From Phycisphaerae bacterium (GTDB taxonomy: Bacteria > Planctomycetota > Phycisphaerae > UBA1845 > Fen-1342): a DNA stretch of 64,000 bases. A model generated the notes under the pieces. It did no database searches. It saw only the letters and a list, made by a program, of their open reading frames with translations, and had not been told where the DNA came from. Position 1 is the stretch's first letter, and each line of letters starts with the position of its first letter. The position numbers and the translations under genes were made by a program. Positions 16,110 through 25,210 of the stretch are shown here, one piece after another. Location of the stretch: assembly GCA_022072445.1 (NCBI GenBank), contig JAJVHV010000002.1, positions 166,191-230,190 of the forward strand, read 5' to 3'.

Positions 16110-17822
16110 ATGCTGAACACAATCGAGATCGAGAACTTCAAGGCTTTCGGCGAGCGTCAGAGGCTGCCGCTTAGACCGATTACCCTTCTCTTCGGTGCAA
16201 ATAGCTCGGGCAAGTCGTCGATCATCCAATCCCTGCTTCTGCTAAAGCAGACGCTTGAGGAAGCAGAGAATCCGGACATCCCGCTTCTGCCCAAAGGCAA
16301 ACTGGTGAACCTCGGCAGCTTTAAGGAGATGGTTTTTCGTCACGACACTGCCCGTCCCCTCACGCTGACGTTGGGATATGGCCTGCGCGAGCCTAGGCGA
16401 CGGCATCCTCGATTTCACAAAACCGAGATTCCGACACCCCTGGCCCTTGCCCGATCCTCGTTCACTTTTACAGTTCACGAACGCGACGCTCTACGTCTCG
16501 CGACATTTCGGTGGCTCGCGCCTAGCACCGATGAGTCGATCCTACAGGCTCAACCAGCGGCCCGCGACGCCCTCCCCGACTTTCATCCGATGTTCATTTA
16601 TGGCCCATTCCCGTCGAGCGAACGCTTCGCGGCAAACTGCTTCAGAGTTACTCACGTGTCACGCGACCCGCAATACTACGCGGACCAATGGCACGAGGTG
16701 AACGAGATGGTACCGCGCATGAGGCGCGATACGGAGCGCCAGATTCAGGTCCTGCAGCGACACCTGGAGGCCGCAAGCGCCGAGAGTCCTTCTGAGGAGT
16801 CACCCCTCTTTCCGACGAGAGCGCCCGGTTCGCCCTTTCGTAAGCGCGATGAACGCCGGTCACCACGAGCATCGCGCGAGGACATGGAGCGCGATCTCAG
16901 GGCGCTGATGGCAGAGCGCGACCGACTTCAAAGCTACACGATCGAGAACTTCATCGCCGACACCGCCAAGGCTCACGAATCGCTCCTGTTAATGGTCGCG
17001 AACTTCCTTCCGACCGGTGGCGGCATCATCGCGAAGTCTGAGGACGAAGATGCTTGGTTTATGCACCGGTTTGGCCGCCCACCGTGGACGACGCGATTTG
17101 GCCCGGAGTCACCGATGATCGGCGCCTGCTTGCTCCGCTGCGCGGAGCTGCGGGAGATCCTGGAGCGCCTACTATATCTCGGTCCGCTGCGCGAGTACCC
17201 GGAGCGCCATTACATCTTCTCTGGTAACCTCGTGAAAGAAGTAGGCAAGTCCGGGAAGGGAATGCCCGATCTGCTTTTTCGCGATCGATCCCTCGTAAGG
17301 CGCGTCAACGAGTGGCTTAATCGCTTCGGCGTGGATTACAGCATCGACGTGCGCACCGTGAAAGACCCAGACGTGGAAGACGTGTTCACGCTGCGCCTCA
17401 CGGACAAAAGGACGAACGTCACGGTGAGCCCGCTCGACGTCGGCTTCGGAATCAGTCAGATCCTTCCGATCGTCGTTCAGAGCTTGCTTGCGGAAGGCCG
17501 TGTGATCTGTGTCGAGCAGCCGGAAATCCACTTGCATCCGCGACTCCAGGCCGAGTTCGGTAGCCTGCTCGCGGACGCGATCAAGCAGCGCGTGCCAAAT
17601 CAGTTTCTCATTGAAACCCACAGCGAACACCTGATTCTGCGCCTGCAGCGGCTTGTCCGTCGAGGCGAGTTGAAGCCCGACCAGGTCGGAGTCATTCACG
17701 TTCAGAAGACGGACGCGGGCTCTGTCGCGACCGAGCTAAGACTGGACGAGCAAGGCGAGTTCATCGATCGTTGGCCCGAGGGATTTTTTGAGGAGGACTT
17801 CGCAGAGCGATTTGGGGAGTAA
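16110..17822 (+). CDS. AAA ATPase of the DUF3696/OLD-like class
   Basis: A 570-residue SMC/ABC-type ATPase. Walker A GANSSGKSS lies at 29-37 of an N-terminal domain opening IEIENFKAFG. A helical insertion (about 200-300) separates this from the C-terminal half, which contains the signature-like SPLDVGFGISQILPIV, Walker B VICVEQPEIHLHP and H-motif LIETHSEHL. The end (GVIHVQKTDAGSVATEL) matches DUF3696 proteins. There is no Toprim or HNH domain, so it probably drives a separate effector, most likely the gene 5 nt downstream. ATPase-plus-effector pairs of this type are common antiphage modules. Confidence 0.85.
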   Translation: MLNTIEIENFKAFGERQRLPLRPITLLFGANSSGKSSIIQSLLLLKQTLEEAENPDIPLLPKGKLVNLGSFKEMVFRHDTARPLTLTLGYGLREPRRRHPRFHKTEIPTPLALARSSFTFTVHERDALRLATFRWLAPSTDESILQAQPAARDALPDFHPMFIYGPFPSSERFAANCFRVTHVSRDPQYYADQWHEVNEMVPRMRRDTERQIQVLQRHLEAASAESPSEESPLFPTRAPGSPFRKRDERRSPRASREDMERDLRALMAERDRLQSYTIENFIADTAKAHESLLLMVANFLPTGGGIIAKSEDEDAWFMHRFGRPPWTTRFGPESPMIGACLLRCAELREILERLLYLGPLREYPERHYIFSGNLVKEVGKSGKGMPDLLFRDRSLVRRVNEWLNRFGVDYSIDVRTVKDPDVEDVFTLRLTDKRTNVTVSPLDVGFGISQILPIVVQSLLAEGRVICVEQPEIHLHPRLQAEFGSLLADAIKQRVPNQFLIETHSEHLILRLQRLVRRGELKPDQVGVIHVQKTDAGSVATELRLDEQGEFIDRWPEGFFEEDFAERFGE

Positions 17823-17827
17823 CTCCC

Positions 17828-18805
17828 ATGCTCTACGAAGTGACGCTGCACCCTAGCGTGTTCGATCGGTGCACCGACCGAGTGTACTGGAACAGTGTGG
17901 CGCACATTCTTCAGGGCATGTTCGCGAACTGCGTGTTCGCGAACCTCTGGAGCGGCGAACTTCTGAACGAAGTAAGTCGGCGACTCAAGTCCCTGGACCA
18001 CGGAACCGCCGACACCCTGCGTCGCCTTCTCGATCGACTACGCGACCTTCGGCGCATCCACCCACGCCCACCAGCAGGCGGGCGAATGCCACGAAGCAAT
18101 CCAGAGTGGCTTGACGAAGCTTTGCTCTCACACAGCCGTTGTGCCCTCTTTGCGATCATCGCGCGGGATGCGGTGTTGAGCGCGTCACCCCCGGCAATCG
18201 CGTCCGGTGTCTGTGTTCCCGTTGAAGGCGCTGGTACGAACACGCTGTGGAATGGTCGGACTCACGCGCAACAGGTACCGCGATGTCGAGGCTGTGTCCT
18301 ACCGCTGCTGGCTCCGGTTCTGGAGCGGAGCCGGAAGGTTCACGTTGTGGATTACGTTATCGCTCGGGCTCTACTCAACCCGCGGCGATCACCTTCAGCT
18401 GCTCGCTTCCGCGACGCCATTGGCCAATGCATCCACTATTGGGGGCGGGACCGACGGCCACGAACCGAGTTCGTCATCCACACGGAGCTGCCGCGCAACG
18501 AGACGCTCGCGCGGTGTGCGTCCGCTTTTCACCCGTGGCGATCCGCTCTGCGCTATGCTCTTCCCGCAGATGCATCGCGCGTCTTGATCCGCGTCTGGTC
18601 GAGCACGACCGGTCGCTATTTTCAGCGCAATCGCTTCCTGCTTTCTGAGATCGTCGCACTGAAGCTCGGAAAGGGTTTCGATCTGTTTCCAGGCACGTCA
18701 GCGCGTCAGACGGAGAACGTTGCAATCCTCCCCGAGGAGTCCGCCCGCCTGGTGGAATCGGAGTTTGCCCAATTGAGGCTTGAGGGCGAGATTGGCCTTC
18801 GCTGA
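17828..18805 (+). CDS. Putative effector partner of the upstream ATPase
   Basis: A 325-residue protein that I cannot assign, starting 5 nt after the ATPase stop and hence probably its partner. The N-terminal half is helical. The C-terminal half has alternating strands and ends with RYFQRNRFLLSEIVALKLGKG and a downstream Asp/Glu-rich VAILPEESARL. This order recalls a HDRYLLT...FG.GLD motif I remember from PLD-like or other defence nucleases, but the His is replaced by Gln here, so catalysis is uncertain. No membrane segment is evident. Confidence 0.65.
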   Translation: MLYEVTLHPSVFDRCTDRVYWNSVAHILQGMFANCVFANLWSGELLNEVSRRLKSLDHGTADTLRRLLDRLRDLRRIHPRPPAGGRMPRSNPEWLDEALLSHSRCALFAIIARDAVLSASPPAIASGVCVPVEGAGTNTLWNGRTHAQQVPRCRGCVLPLLAPVLERSRKVHVVDYVIARALLNPRRSPSAARFRDAIGQCIHYWGRDRRPRTEFVIHTELPRNETLARCASAFHPWRSALRYALPADASRVLIRVWSSTTGRYFQRNRFLLSEIVALKLGKGFDLFPGTSARQTENVAILPEESARLVESEFAQLRLEGEIGLR

Positions 18806-18975
18806 GCGGCGTCCTCTTCTGCATCGCTCTTTCAGTATCACAAGCCACGTGGTGGTAGGACACATAGGATTGTGCCGCCAGCATGCCGTTCGGCTGGATT
18901 CCATGAACCTCTCGGGCAGATTGGTCGCGCGGCACGCCGAATGCGTATCGTCACGCACGCATGGGAGAAAAGCAG

Positions 18976-19656
18976 ATGAGCGAGCGACCAGGGCCACGGA
19001 TTTCGGTGAACAAGCTGGGTGAGTACATGATCGCCTCGCCGGCGAGGCGCCGCCGAATCGTCGCAGACCAGAAGCGGCCGCGCGAGTTCATCGTGACCCG
19101 CTACCGCGACGCCGTCGGGGCGATGCTGGAGTTTCTCGCCGCCGGCGCAAGGGACGACCGCGTCATCACGCGGGCCATCGCCAACCTGGAGGCCAGGGCG
19201 GTTTCGACGGACTTCCAGTCACAGGATCGCGATCTCTGCATTGAGGCGCTGGAGAGCTTCCTCGATACCGTCGACCAGCTTGACCTTCGCGGAGTGACGG
19301 TCCGGCCCGGCGATTCCGATGCCCCGCCGCTGCTCATCGGCGGCGTGTCCGTCAGCGTCCGGCCGGAGATCGTCGTCACCGGTCAGAATCGCAACGGCGG
19401 GACGGTGGGGTGCGTCAAGCTCTACCTGTCTAAGTCGTTCCCGCTCAACGGCGTGGCCGGCGCATACATCGGAGCCGTGCTTACGCGGTTCGCGGAAGAG
19501 TACCTCGCAGGCGGCGCGACGGGTGACTACCGCCTGTGCGTCGTCGTGGACGTGTTCGGGCAGCACGTGTTCACGGCCCCACGCGCCGTCCAGCGCCGTC
19601 AGGCCGACATCGAGGCGGCCTGCGAGGAGATCGCGTTGCTCTGGAACGTTGTGTAA
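18976..19656 (+). CDS. Hypothetical protein
   Basis: A 226-residue protein not recognised. ATG 18976 is chosen over 18961 because a purine-rich GAGAAAAGCAG directly precedes it. The N-terminus is basic (ARRRRIVADQKRPREFI) and could contact nucleic acid. The middle is helical, and the C-terminal half alternates short strands and glycines (KLYLSKSFPLNGVAGAYIG). It lies 170 bp after the ATPase pair and may have its own promoter or belong to the long operon. Confidence 0.6.
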   Translation: MSERPGPRISVNKLGEYMIASPARRRRIVADQKRPREFIVTRYRDAVGAMLEFLAAGARDDRVITRAIANLEARAVSTDFQSQDRDLCIEALESFLDTVDQLDLRGVTVRPGDSDAPPLLIGGVSVSVRPEIVVTGQNRNGGTVGCVKLYLSKSFPLNGVAGAYIGAVLTRFAEEYLAGGATGDYRLCVVVDVFGQHVFTAPRAVQRRQADIEAACEEIALLWNVV

Positions 19657-19692
19657 CGCCATGGGCGAGGCACAATGCGGTGCATATATCCT

Positions 19693-19706
19693 ACAAACAC
19701 GTTTGT
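19693..19706. promoter_or_regulatory. Palindromic operator candidate upstream of the DUF2130 gene
   Basis: ACAAACACGTTTGT is a perfect inverted repeat of two 6-bp half-sites with a 2-bp spacer, in the 154-bp gap before the DUF2130 gene. It lies next to an AT-rich TGCATATATCC stretch that could include a -10 box. The size and symmetry fit a small dimeric repressor site. No cognate regulator is identified. Confidence 0.35.
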
Positions 19707-19810
19707 GGGTGGCGTGCACTGAATGCCCTGGATTGGGCTCGCTGGACGGCTTCACGCCTGGAACGCGGCGTGCAAGTGACGGCTGGGGCGAAGAGAAAGT
19801 GAGGAATTCA

Positions 19811-21559
19811 ATGACCACGACGTTCGCTTGTCCGAAGTGCAACACGCCGATTGAGATCACCGAGGTGATGACCAGCCAGCTTCGGGACCGGCTGCGGGGC
19901 GAGGTCGATGCCGAACTGGCACCCGAGCGTGCGCGATTGGCCAAGCAGGCCTCCACGCTGGCTGATGAGCGCAAGGCGCTTGAGATGCAGCGTGACGCAC
20001 TGGACGAGCAGGTGCGGCAGCAACTCGAAGTTGAGCGCCAGAAGCTGACTGCGCAGGCCAGGGAAAAGGCCACCGCGGAGCTGGCGGTCGAGCTGCGCGA
20101 CCGCGACGAGCAACTCCGCGAGGCTCAGGCCAGGATCAACGCGGCTGACGATCGGGAACTCGCCTGGCGCAAGAGGGAGCGCGATCTTGAGGCGCGCGAG
20201 GCTGCGCTTCAGACTGAACGCAACGGACTGCTGGAACAGAGCCGCCAGCAGATCGCACTCGAACGTCAGAAGCTCATTGAGGAGGGGCGAAAGAAGGCTG
20301 CGGACGAACTCGTGGCGCAAGTTCGCGAGCGTGACGACGAACTGGCCGGGCTGCGCGAGAAGCTCAAGTCGGCCACCGAGCAGGAACTCGCCCTGCGAAA
20401 GCGCCAGCGCGAGCTGGAAGACCGAGAGGAGAGTCTCCGGATTGAGCGCGCGGAGCTCGAAGAGCAGGCACGACAGCAGCTCGCGGCCGATCGCCAGAAG
20501 CTCATTGAGGAAGGTCGTCGGAAAGCAGCGGACGAACTTGCGGCGCAAGTTCGCGAGCGTGATGAGGAGGTGACCGGGCTGCGGGAACGGCTTAAGACGG
20601 CGACCGAGCAGGAGCTTGCGCTCCGCAAGCGCCAGCGCGAGCTGGAGGAGCGCGCCGAGCAGATGCAGCTCGAAGTTGACCGCAGGCTGGATGCCGAGCG
20701 CCAACAGATTCGAGAAGCGGCCTGCAAGAAAACCGGCGAGGAATACGAGCTGAAACTCCGCGATGAGCAGGAGAGGAACGAGGCGTTGCGCAAGCAGATT
20801 GACGAGCTCAAGCGCCGCGCCGAGCAGGGTTCCCCGCAGGCCCAGGGCGAGGCACTTGAGCTGACTCTGGAAGACATGCTCCGCGAAGCGTTCCCGGCGG
20901 ACCGAATCGAGGAAGTGCCGAAGGGGATTCGGGGCGGTGACGCGCTCCAGCGCGTTGTGTCGCCCGCCGGGCTGGATTGCGGGACCATCCTCTGGGAGGC
21001 GAAGCGAACCAAGAACTGGTCAGACTCGTGGCTGCCCAAGCTGCGCCAAGACCAGCGCGATGCGGGTGCCGCCGCTGCCATCCTTGTTAGTGAAGTGTTG
21101 CCCCCTGGCGTCACGCACTTTGCGCTCGTGGACGGTGTCTGGGTGTGTAGCCGGTCGTGCGCAATGCACCTGGCAAGCGCGATTCGAATCGGCATGCTCG
21201 ACGTGGGTGGCGCCCGCCGCGCGCTTGAGGGACAACGCGACAAGATGGAACAGGTCTACAACTACCTGGTCAGCCCGCAGTTCCGAAACCGCGCAGCTGC
21301 CATCGTTGAGCCCCTCATTGCGATGCAGGAAGAGCTCCAGGTGGAGAAGCGGTCGTTCGAACGCGTCTGGGCGAAGCGCGAGAAGCAGATCGGTCAAGCC
21401 ATGCAGGGAGTGATGGGGATGTACGGCGATTTTCAGGGCATCATTGGCGCATCGCTGCCCGAGATCGGTGGGATGGAGCTGCCCGAGTCTGCCGATCAGA
21501 CGACGAAGGCTCTTCCGATCGCTACAGCGCAACGCCTCGGCGAAGCTGCTGCCGTGTGA
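19811..21559 (+). CDS. DUF2130 (RmuC-like) coiled-coil nuclease-fold protein
   Basis: A 582-residue protein starting at ATG 19811 with AGGA 5 nt upstream. It opens with FACPKCNTPIEIT (one CxxC). A long charged coiled coil follows (about 20-345) containing repeated cassettes, including near-identical units ending RKKAADELVAQVRERDDEL and RRKAADELAAQVRERDEEV. Residues about 350-440 are the DUF2130 domain, with EEVPKGIRGGD and WEAKRTKNWSDSWLPKLRQDQR; the D...ExK pattern suggests a PD-(D/E)XK fold related to RmuC. Family members are associated with DNA and defence functions, but the substrate is unknown. It converges on the Shango helicase gene with only 27 bp between stops. Confidence 0.8.
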   Translation: MTTTFACPKCNTPIEITEVMTSQLRDRLRGEVDAELAPERARLAKQASTLADERKALEMQRDALDEQVRQQLEVERQKLTAQAREKATAELAVELRDRDEQLREAQARINAADDRELAWRKRERDLEAREAALQTERNGLLEQSRQQIALERQKLIEEGRKKAADELVAQVRERDDELAGLREKLKSATEQELALRKRQRELEDREESLRIERAELEEQARQQLAADRQKLIEEGRRKAADELAAQVRERDEEVTGLRERLKTATEQELALRKRQRELEERAEQMQLEVDRRLDAERQQIREAACKKTGEEYELKLRDEQERNEALRKQIDELKRRAEQGSPQAQGEALELTLEDMLREAFPADRIEEVPKGIRGGDALQRVVSPAGLDCGTILWEAKRTKNWSDSWLPKLRQDQRDAGAAAAILVSEVLPPGVTHFALVDGVWVCSRSCAMHLASAIRIGMLDVGGARRALEGQRDKMEQVYNYLVSPQFRNRAAAIVEPLIAMQEELQVEKRSFERVWAKREKQIGQAMQGVMGMYGDFQGIIGASLPEIGGMELPESADQTTKALPIATAQRLGEAAAV

Positions 21560-21586
21560 CGATCGATCACTCGGGCGCGTTGACAG

Positions 21587-23842
21587 CTATCGCAATTCGT
21601 CGAAATATCTCGCGCAGGTCGCAATCGCACCTGCGCAATCAAGGACGTCTCGCGCAATCGCCACGTCGAGCAAATCATCGCTGAACAGTCGGTCGTACTT
21701 TCGGCGGTGCTTCGGTTGCACGTGCGCCGCGATTGACTCCGCGGCCGCAGGCGCGTTCACAAACGAACCGATGCACGCACGGACGTCGTCAAACGGTGCC
21801 TCAACCTCGACCGCGACGCCCCGGTCCGTCGCGGCAACGCCCGCCGCGGCGAACATGGCGACGAGTGTCGTCTGTTTTCGCGTTCCTGCCCACGTGAACC
21901 AGAGCGTCCGGCGATCCGACACTGTTATCAGCGGACGATCGGTGACGCCCGCCTCTGCGGCCGCGGCGCGGGCGTGACCGAGGAGCTGCGCACCAACAGA
22001 GTTCAGATACGGATACGCGCGCGAGTCGATCAGAACCTCCCGCATGCGCTCGCGAACCCGGTCGTGAATCTCACCGGGACCGCCGAGGAAGAGGGGACGC
22101 TTGCGTCCAATAGCGGGGGCGACATGCACTTCTGCGCGGTCGAGATCGACCAATGTGACCTTCCAACGGCGCCCGGCGAGGATGATGTGCTCTCCTGGCT
22201 TGGGGACGATCCGCAGCGGCAAAGTGCCAATGTTCCGTTCGCCGTGGAGGACGGTGAACTCGTCCGGTGTCAGAAATGCCGCATAGAAATCTCGCTCGCT
22301 GCGGAGGCGTTCACCTAGAAGGCCCAGGATCAGATCGCCCTGCGCCGTCTGTTCGACGACATCGCGGCTGCCCAGGCAACGCAGCAGTCGCGCGAAGAGT
22401 GCCGGATCAGCCTCTCGGAACGGCCCCACCTTGCACAGCCGTTCATAGAGCTCCGCCGCGCCCAACCCTCCTGTCTCCGCAATGTTGCTGATGATCTGGT
22501 GAGTGAGAGTACTCAGGTCGCATGAAGCCGGGCGAAGGGGCTCAACCCAGCCCTCCAGCAGCAGTTCCGTGATCGCGATGGCCTGGATCAGCTCGAGGTG
22601 CAGCCGGTCGAGCAGTTCCGCCTCGGCACCCAGGTCGCGACAGACGATATACATCCGGCCGATCCGCGGCTCGTCGTCGCGCCGACCGCTACGTCCGAGA
22701 CGTTGCTTGAAGCCTGCTACGGACCAAGGCGGCCCGATCTGGCCCACCATTCGCACGCTCCCGATGTCGATCCCGAGTTCGAGCGTGCTGGAGCAGAGCG
22801 TCGTGCGGGGACGCCCGCTCTTCATTTCTGCCTCGGCGTCCTCGCGAATCTCCTTCGAGAGCGAGCCGTGATGCACGAGAAAGGAATCTGGCAGGCCTTC
22901 GGTGCGGCAAACGTCGCGGCACAGGTCCGCGTAGATTTCGAGGTCGCCCTTCGCATTTGTGAAGACGAGGTTGCTTGACCCGCGGCAGTGCTCGACGAGG
23001 TCCTGCGCGACCTGCCGCATCGTCGCCAACTCGACATGATCAGCTTCATCGGTGCCGCCTTCCGGCTGCACGTCACCCGCCGAACCGACGTAAGCGTGCA
23101 GCCGGTAGCGAAGCTCCTTCCCCTCGACTGGACTCTGGATGACAACGACTTTGCCGGGCCCGTCACGCTCGACAAACGCGCACGCCACGTTCATGTCGCC
23201 GATCGTCGCGGAGAGCCCCACGACACGAAAACTCGGCCGGCCGGCCGACGGAGCATAGCGCAAGCGTGCCAGCAGCGATTGCAGGTGCAGGCCGCGCTCG
23301 CTGCCGAGAAACGCATGGAGTTCGTCAATGACGACGTACCGCAGCCCGCCGAAAAGCGCGGGCAGTTGCGCCGAGCGGTTCACGAAGAGCGATTCCAGCG
23401 ACTCCGGTGTGATGAGAAGTACGCCCGCCGGCACGCGAAGCAGCTTGTTCTTGCTGCTGGCTTCCACGTCTCCGTGCCAGCGGTAGACCGGCATTTCCAG
23501 ATAGCCGCAGAGGTCCTCGACGCGGCGAAACTGGTCGTTGATCAGCGCCCGAAGTGGACCGACATACATGGCCCGCACCGAGCCGGTGGGCTCGTCGCAG
23601 ATCTTCGAGAGGATGGGAAGGAACGCCGCCTCGGTCTTCCCAGATGCCGTCTCGGCGGCGATCACGCAGTGGCGATCGGACTCCGTAATCGTCCGGATGG
23701 CTTCGACCTGGATCGGTCGCAGGTGCGTCCAGCTCATTCGCCAGAGCTGGCGCTGTACCCCAGTCGCGAGCAACGAGAATGCTTGCTCGACGCTGGGCGC
23801 CGACTCGTCGGGAGTCCCAGGATGGTCGGGTGCAACGCCCAT
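21587..23842 (-). CDS. sngC: Shango-like SngC: Lhr-type DEAD/DEAH helicase
   Basis: A 751-residue superfamily-2 helicase. Motifs in order are Q-motif region RPIQVEAI, Walker A AAETASGKTEA (about 62-72), motif Ib ITPESLE, DELH box VVIDELHAF, SAT motif VGLSATIGD, and motif VI FKQRLGRSGRRDD. The C-terminal about 300 residues resemble the extra domains of Lhr helicases. It is the last of three tightly packed minus-strand genes, starting directly after sngB. The TerB-protein, ATPase, helicase trio matches my memory of the Shango antiphage system, in which this gene is sngC. Confidence 0.85.
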   Translation of the reverse strand: MGVAPDHPGTPDESAPSVEQAFSLLATGVQRQLWRMSWTHLRPIQVEAIRTITESDRHCVIAAETASGKTEAAFLPILSKICDEPTGSVRAMYVGPLRALINDQFRRVEDLCGYLEMPVYRWHGDVEASSKNKLLRVPAGVLLITPESLESLFVNRSAQLPALFGGLRYVVIDELHAFLGSERGLHLQSLLARLRYAPSAGRPSFRVVGLSATIGDMNVACAFVERDGPGKVVVIQSPVEGKELRYRLHAYVGSAGDVQPEGGTDEADHVELATMRQVAQDLVEHCRGSSNLVFTNAKGDLEIYADLCRDVCRTEGLPDSFLVHHGSLSKEIREDAEAEMKSGRPRTTLCSSTLELGIDIGSVRMVGQIGPPWSVAGFKQRLGRSGRRDDEPRIGRMYIVCRDLGAEAELLDRLHLELIQAIAITELLLEGWVEPLRPASCDLSTLTHQIISNIAETGGLGAAELYERLCKVGPFREADPALFARLLRCLGSRDVVEQTAQGDLILGLLGERLRSERDFYAAFLTPDEFTVLHGERNIGTLPLRIVPKPGEHIILAGRRWKVTLVDLDRAEVHVAPAIGRKRPLFLGGPGEIHDRVRERMREVLIDSRAYPYLNSVGAQLLGHARAAAAEAGVTDRPLITVSDRRTLWFTWAGTRKQTTLVAMFAAAGVAATDRGVAVEVEAPFDDVRACIGSFVNAPAAAESIAAHVQPKHRRKYDRLFSDDLLDVAIARDVLDCAGAIATCARYFDELR

Positions 23843-25210
23843 CTATAGCTTGAAGCTGGCGAGGTCATCGTCGCGACGATCAGGCGACACGGGACTCGGC
23901 TGGCTCGTACCCACGTCGTCATCGTCGTCCGCGGCCGCCGAGACGCTCGGATCCTGCGTGGGCACGTTGGTCGTCTTGATCTCTCCAAGCAGATCGTGCC
24001 AGCGCGCGTCCGGGTTCTGTTCCAGCACGCTCAGCAACCCGACGAAATCCTTGACGGTGTCGCGCGGCGTCTGGAAATATGCGGCGCCCATCCGGCGCTG
24101 GCAGTCCTCCAGGTACTTGACGATCGCATCGTCGGGCAGCACCGATTTGGTTTCGTCTCCGCGCGCATGAACGCGGCGCACGTTGTGCAGCAGGACGAAA
24201 CAGTCCTCTGGCGTGAGGCTGGGAAGCGTCAGCGACGGGCCCGTCAGATCCGTGAATTCGCCGCTCGCGAACCGATTCGGCGCCAAGCGCGTTGCCAGGG
24301 CCTCGTAGCTGAACAGGCCGCGGCGCTTGTCGAGCATACAGTCGTCCGTCGCGGCAAACAGAAAGCCAAGCCCCTGCACCGCCCCCTGGAGTGCGTCGTT
24401 CAGAATCCGCAGCAGAGCTTCGTAGTTGTTGTTTCGCGCCACCCGGTTGTTGAGCCGGTGCGACAGCACGACCAGCTCGTCGACGCAGACCAGCAGGCCG
24501 GAATAGCCTGCGATGCGCACGAAGGCCGACATCAGCTTCAGGTAATCGTAAAGCGACTCGTCGTCGATGATCGTTCGCACGGCGAGCTGCTGGCGTGCCT
24601 CTGTCTTCGTCGAAAACTCGGCGCGCAGCCAGCGAATAGCGGCCTGCTGCAGCGCCTCGTTGTGCTCCAGATGGCTACGGTAGTACTGCTGAAGCACCGT
24701 CGCGAAGTCATAACCGCTGACGTACTCCTGGAGCGGCCTGCACAGCTCGCTCACCCGCTTTCCCACGTCCTCGTCCGCTCCGCCCGCTGACCTAACGTCG
24801 TGCGCCAGGTCGGCGATCCAGCGTTCCACCAGGTTTGCAAGCGCTCCGCCCTCAGGCCGGCTGCGCGTCGCTAGGTTGCGCATGAGCTCGCTGAAGAGCG
24901 AGCGCGCTTGTCCGCCGGTTCCGTGCAACCGTCGCTCGGTCGTGATGTCGGCGCGAGCGACGACGAACTTCCGTTCGAGTGCGACGATCTTGACCAGATT
25001 CAGGAAGAAGCTCTTTCCAGCACCATACCGTCCCACCACAAAGCGGAGCGCGGCGCCGCCTTCTTCGATCCGCCGAAGATCGTTAAGAAGAGCTTCGACT
25101 TCCTGCTTTCTGCCGACCTGAATGTGGTGCAACCCGATGCTGGGGACAACGCCTGCCGCCAGCGAGCTCAGGATTGCAGATCGTTCTCGTTCGGTGATCC
25201 TCGGTGTCAT
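23843..25210 (-). CDS. sngB: Shango-like SngB: DUF2791/BREX-type ATP-binding protein
   Basis: A 455-residue P-loop ATPase. Walker A is GRYGAGKSFF (60-69) and Walker B is GLLVCVDELVVLSHR (about 240-254). The region around FLNLVKIVALERKFVVARAD and the conserved RILNDAL segment match DUF2791 ATPases, the group related to BREX ATP-binding proteins. The C-terminal tail is acidic and disordered (a run of Asp). The ATG overlaps the stop of sngA by 4 nt. In the Shango system the middle gene encodes this ATPase, thought to couple the TerB protein to the helicase. Confidence 0.85.
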   Translation of the reverse strand: MTPRITERERSAILSSLAAGVVPSIGLHHIQVGRKQEVEALLNDLRRIEEGGAALRFVVGRYGAGKSFFLNLVKIVALERKFVVARADITTERRLHGTGGQARSLFSELMRNLATRSRPEGGALANLVERWIADLAHDVRSAGGADEDVGKRVSELCRPLQEYVSGYDFATVLQQYYRSHLEHNEALQQAAIRWLRAEFSTKTEARQQLAVRTIIDDESLYDYLKLMSAFVRIAGYSGLLVCVDELVVLSHRLNNRVARNNNYEALLRILNDALQGAVQGLGFLFAATDDCMLDKRRGLFSYEALATRLAPNRFASGEFTDLTGPSLTLPSLTPEDCFVLLHNVRRVHARGDETKSVLPDDAIVKYLEDCQRRMGAAYFQTPRDTVKDFVGLLSVLEQNPDARWHDLLGEIKTTNVPTQDPSVSAAADDDDDVGTSQPSPVSPDRRDDDLASFKL

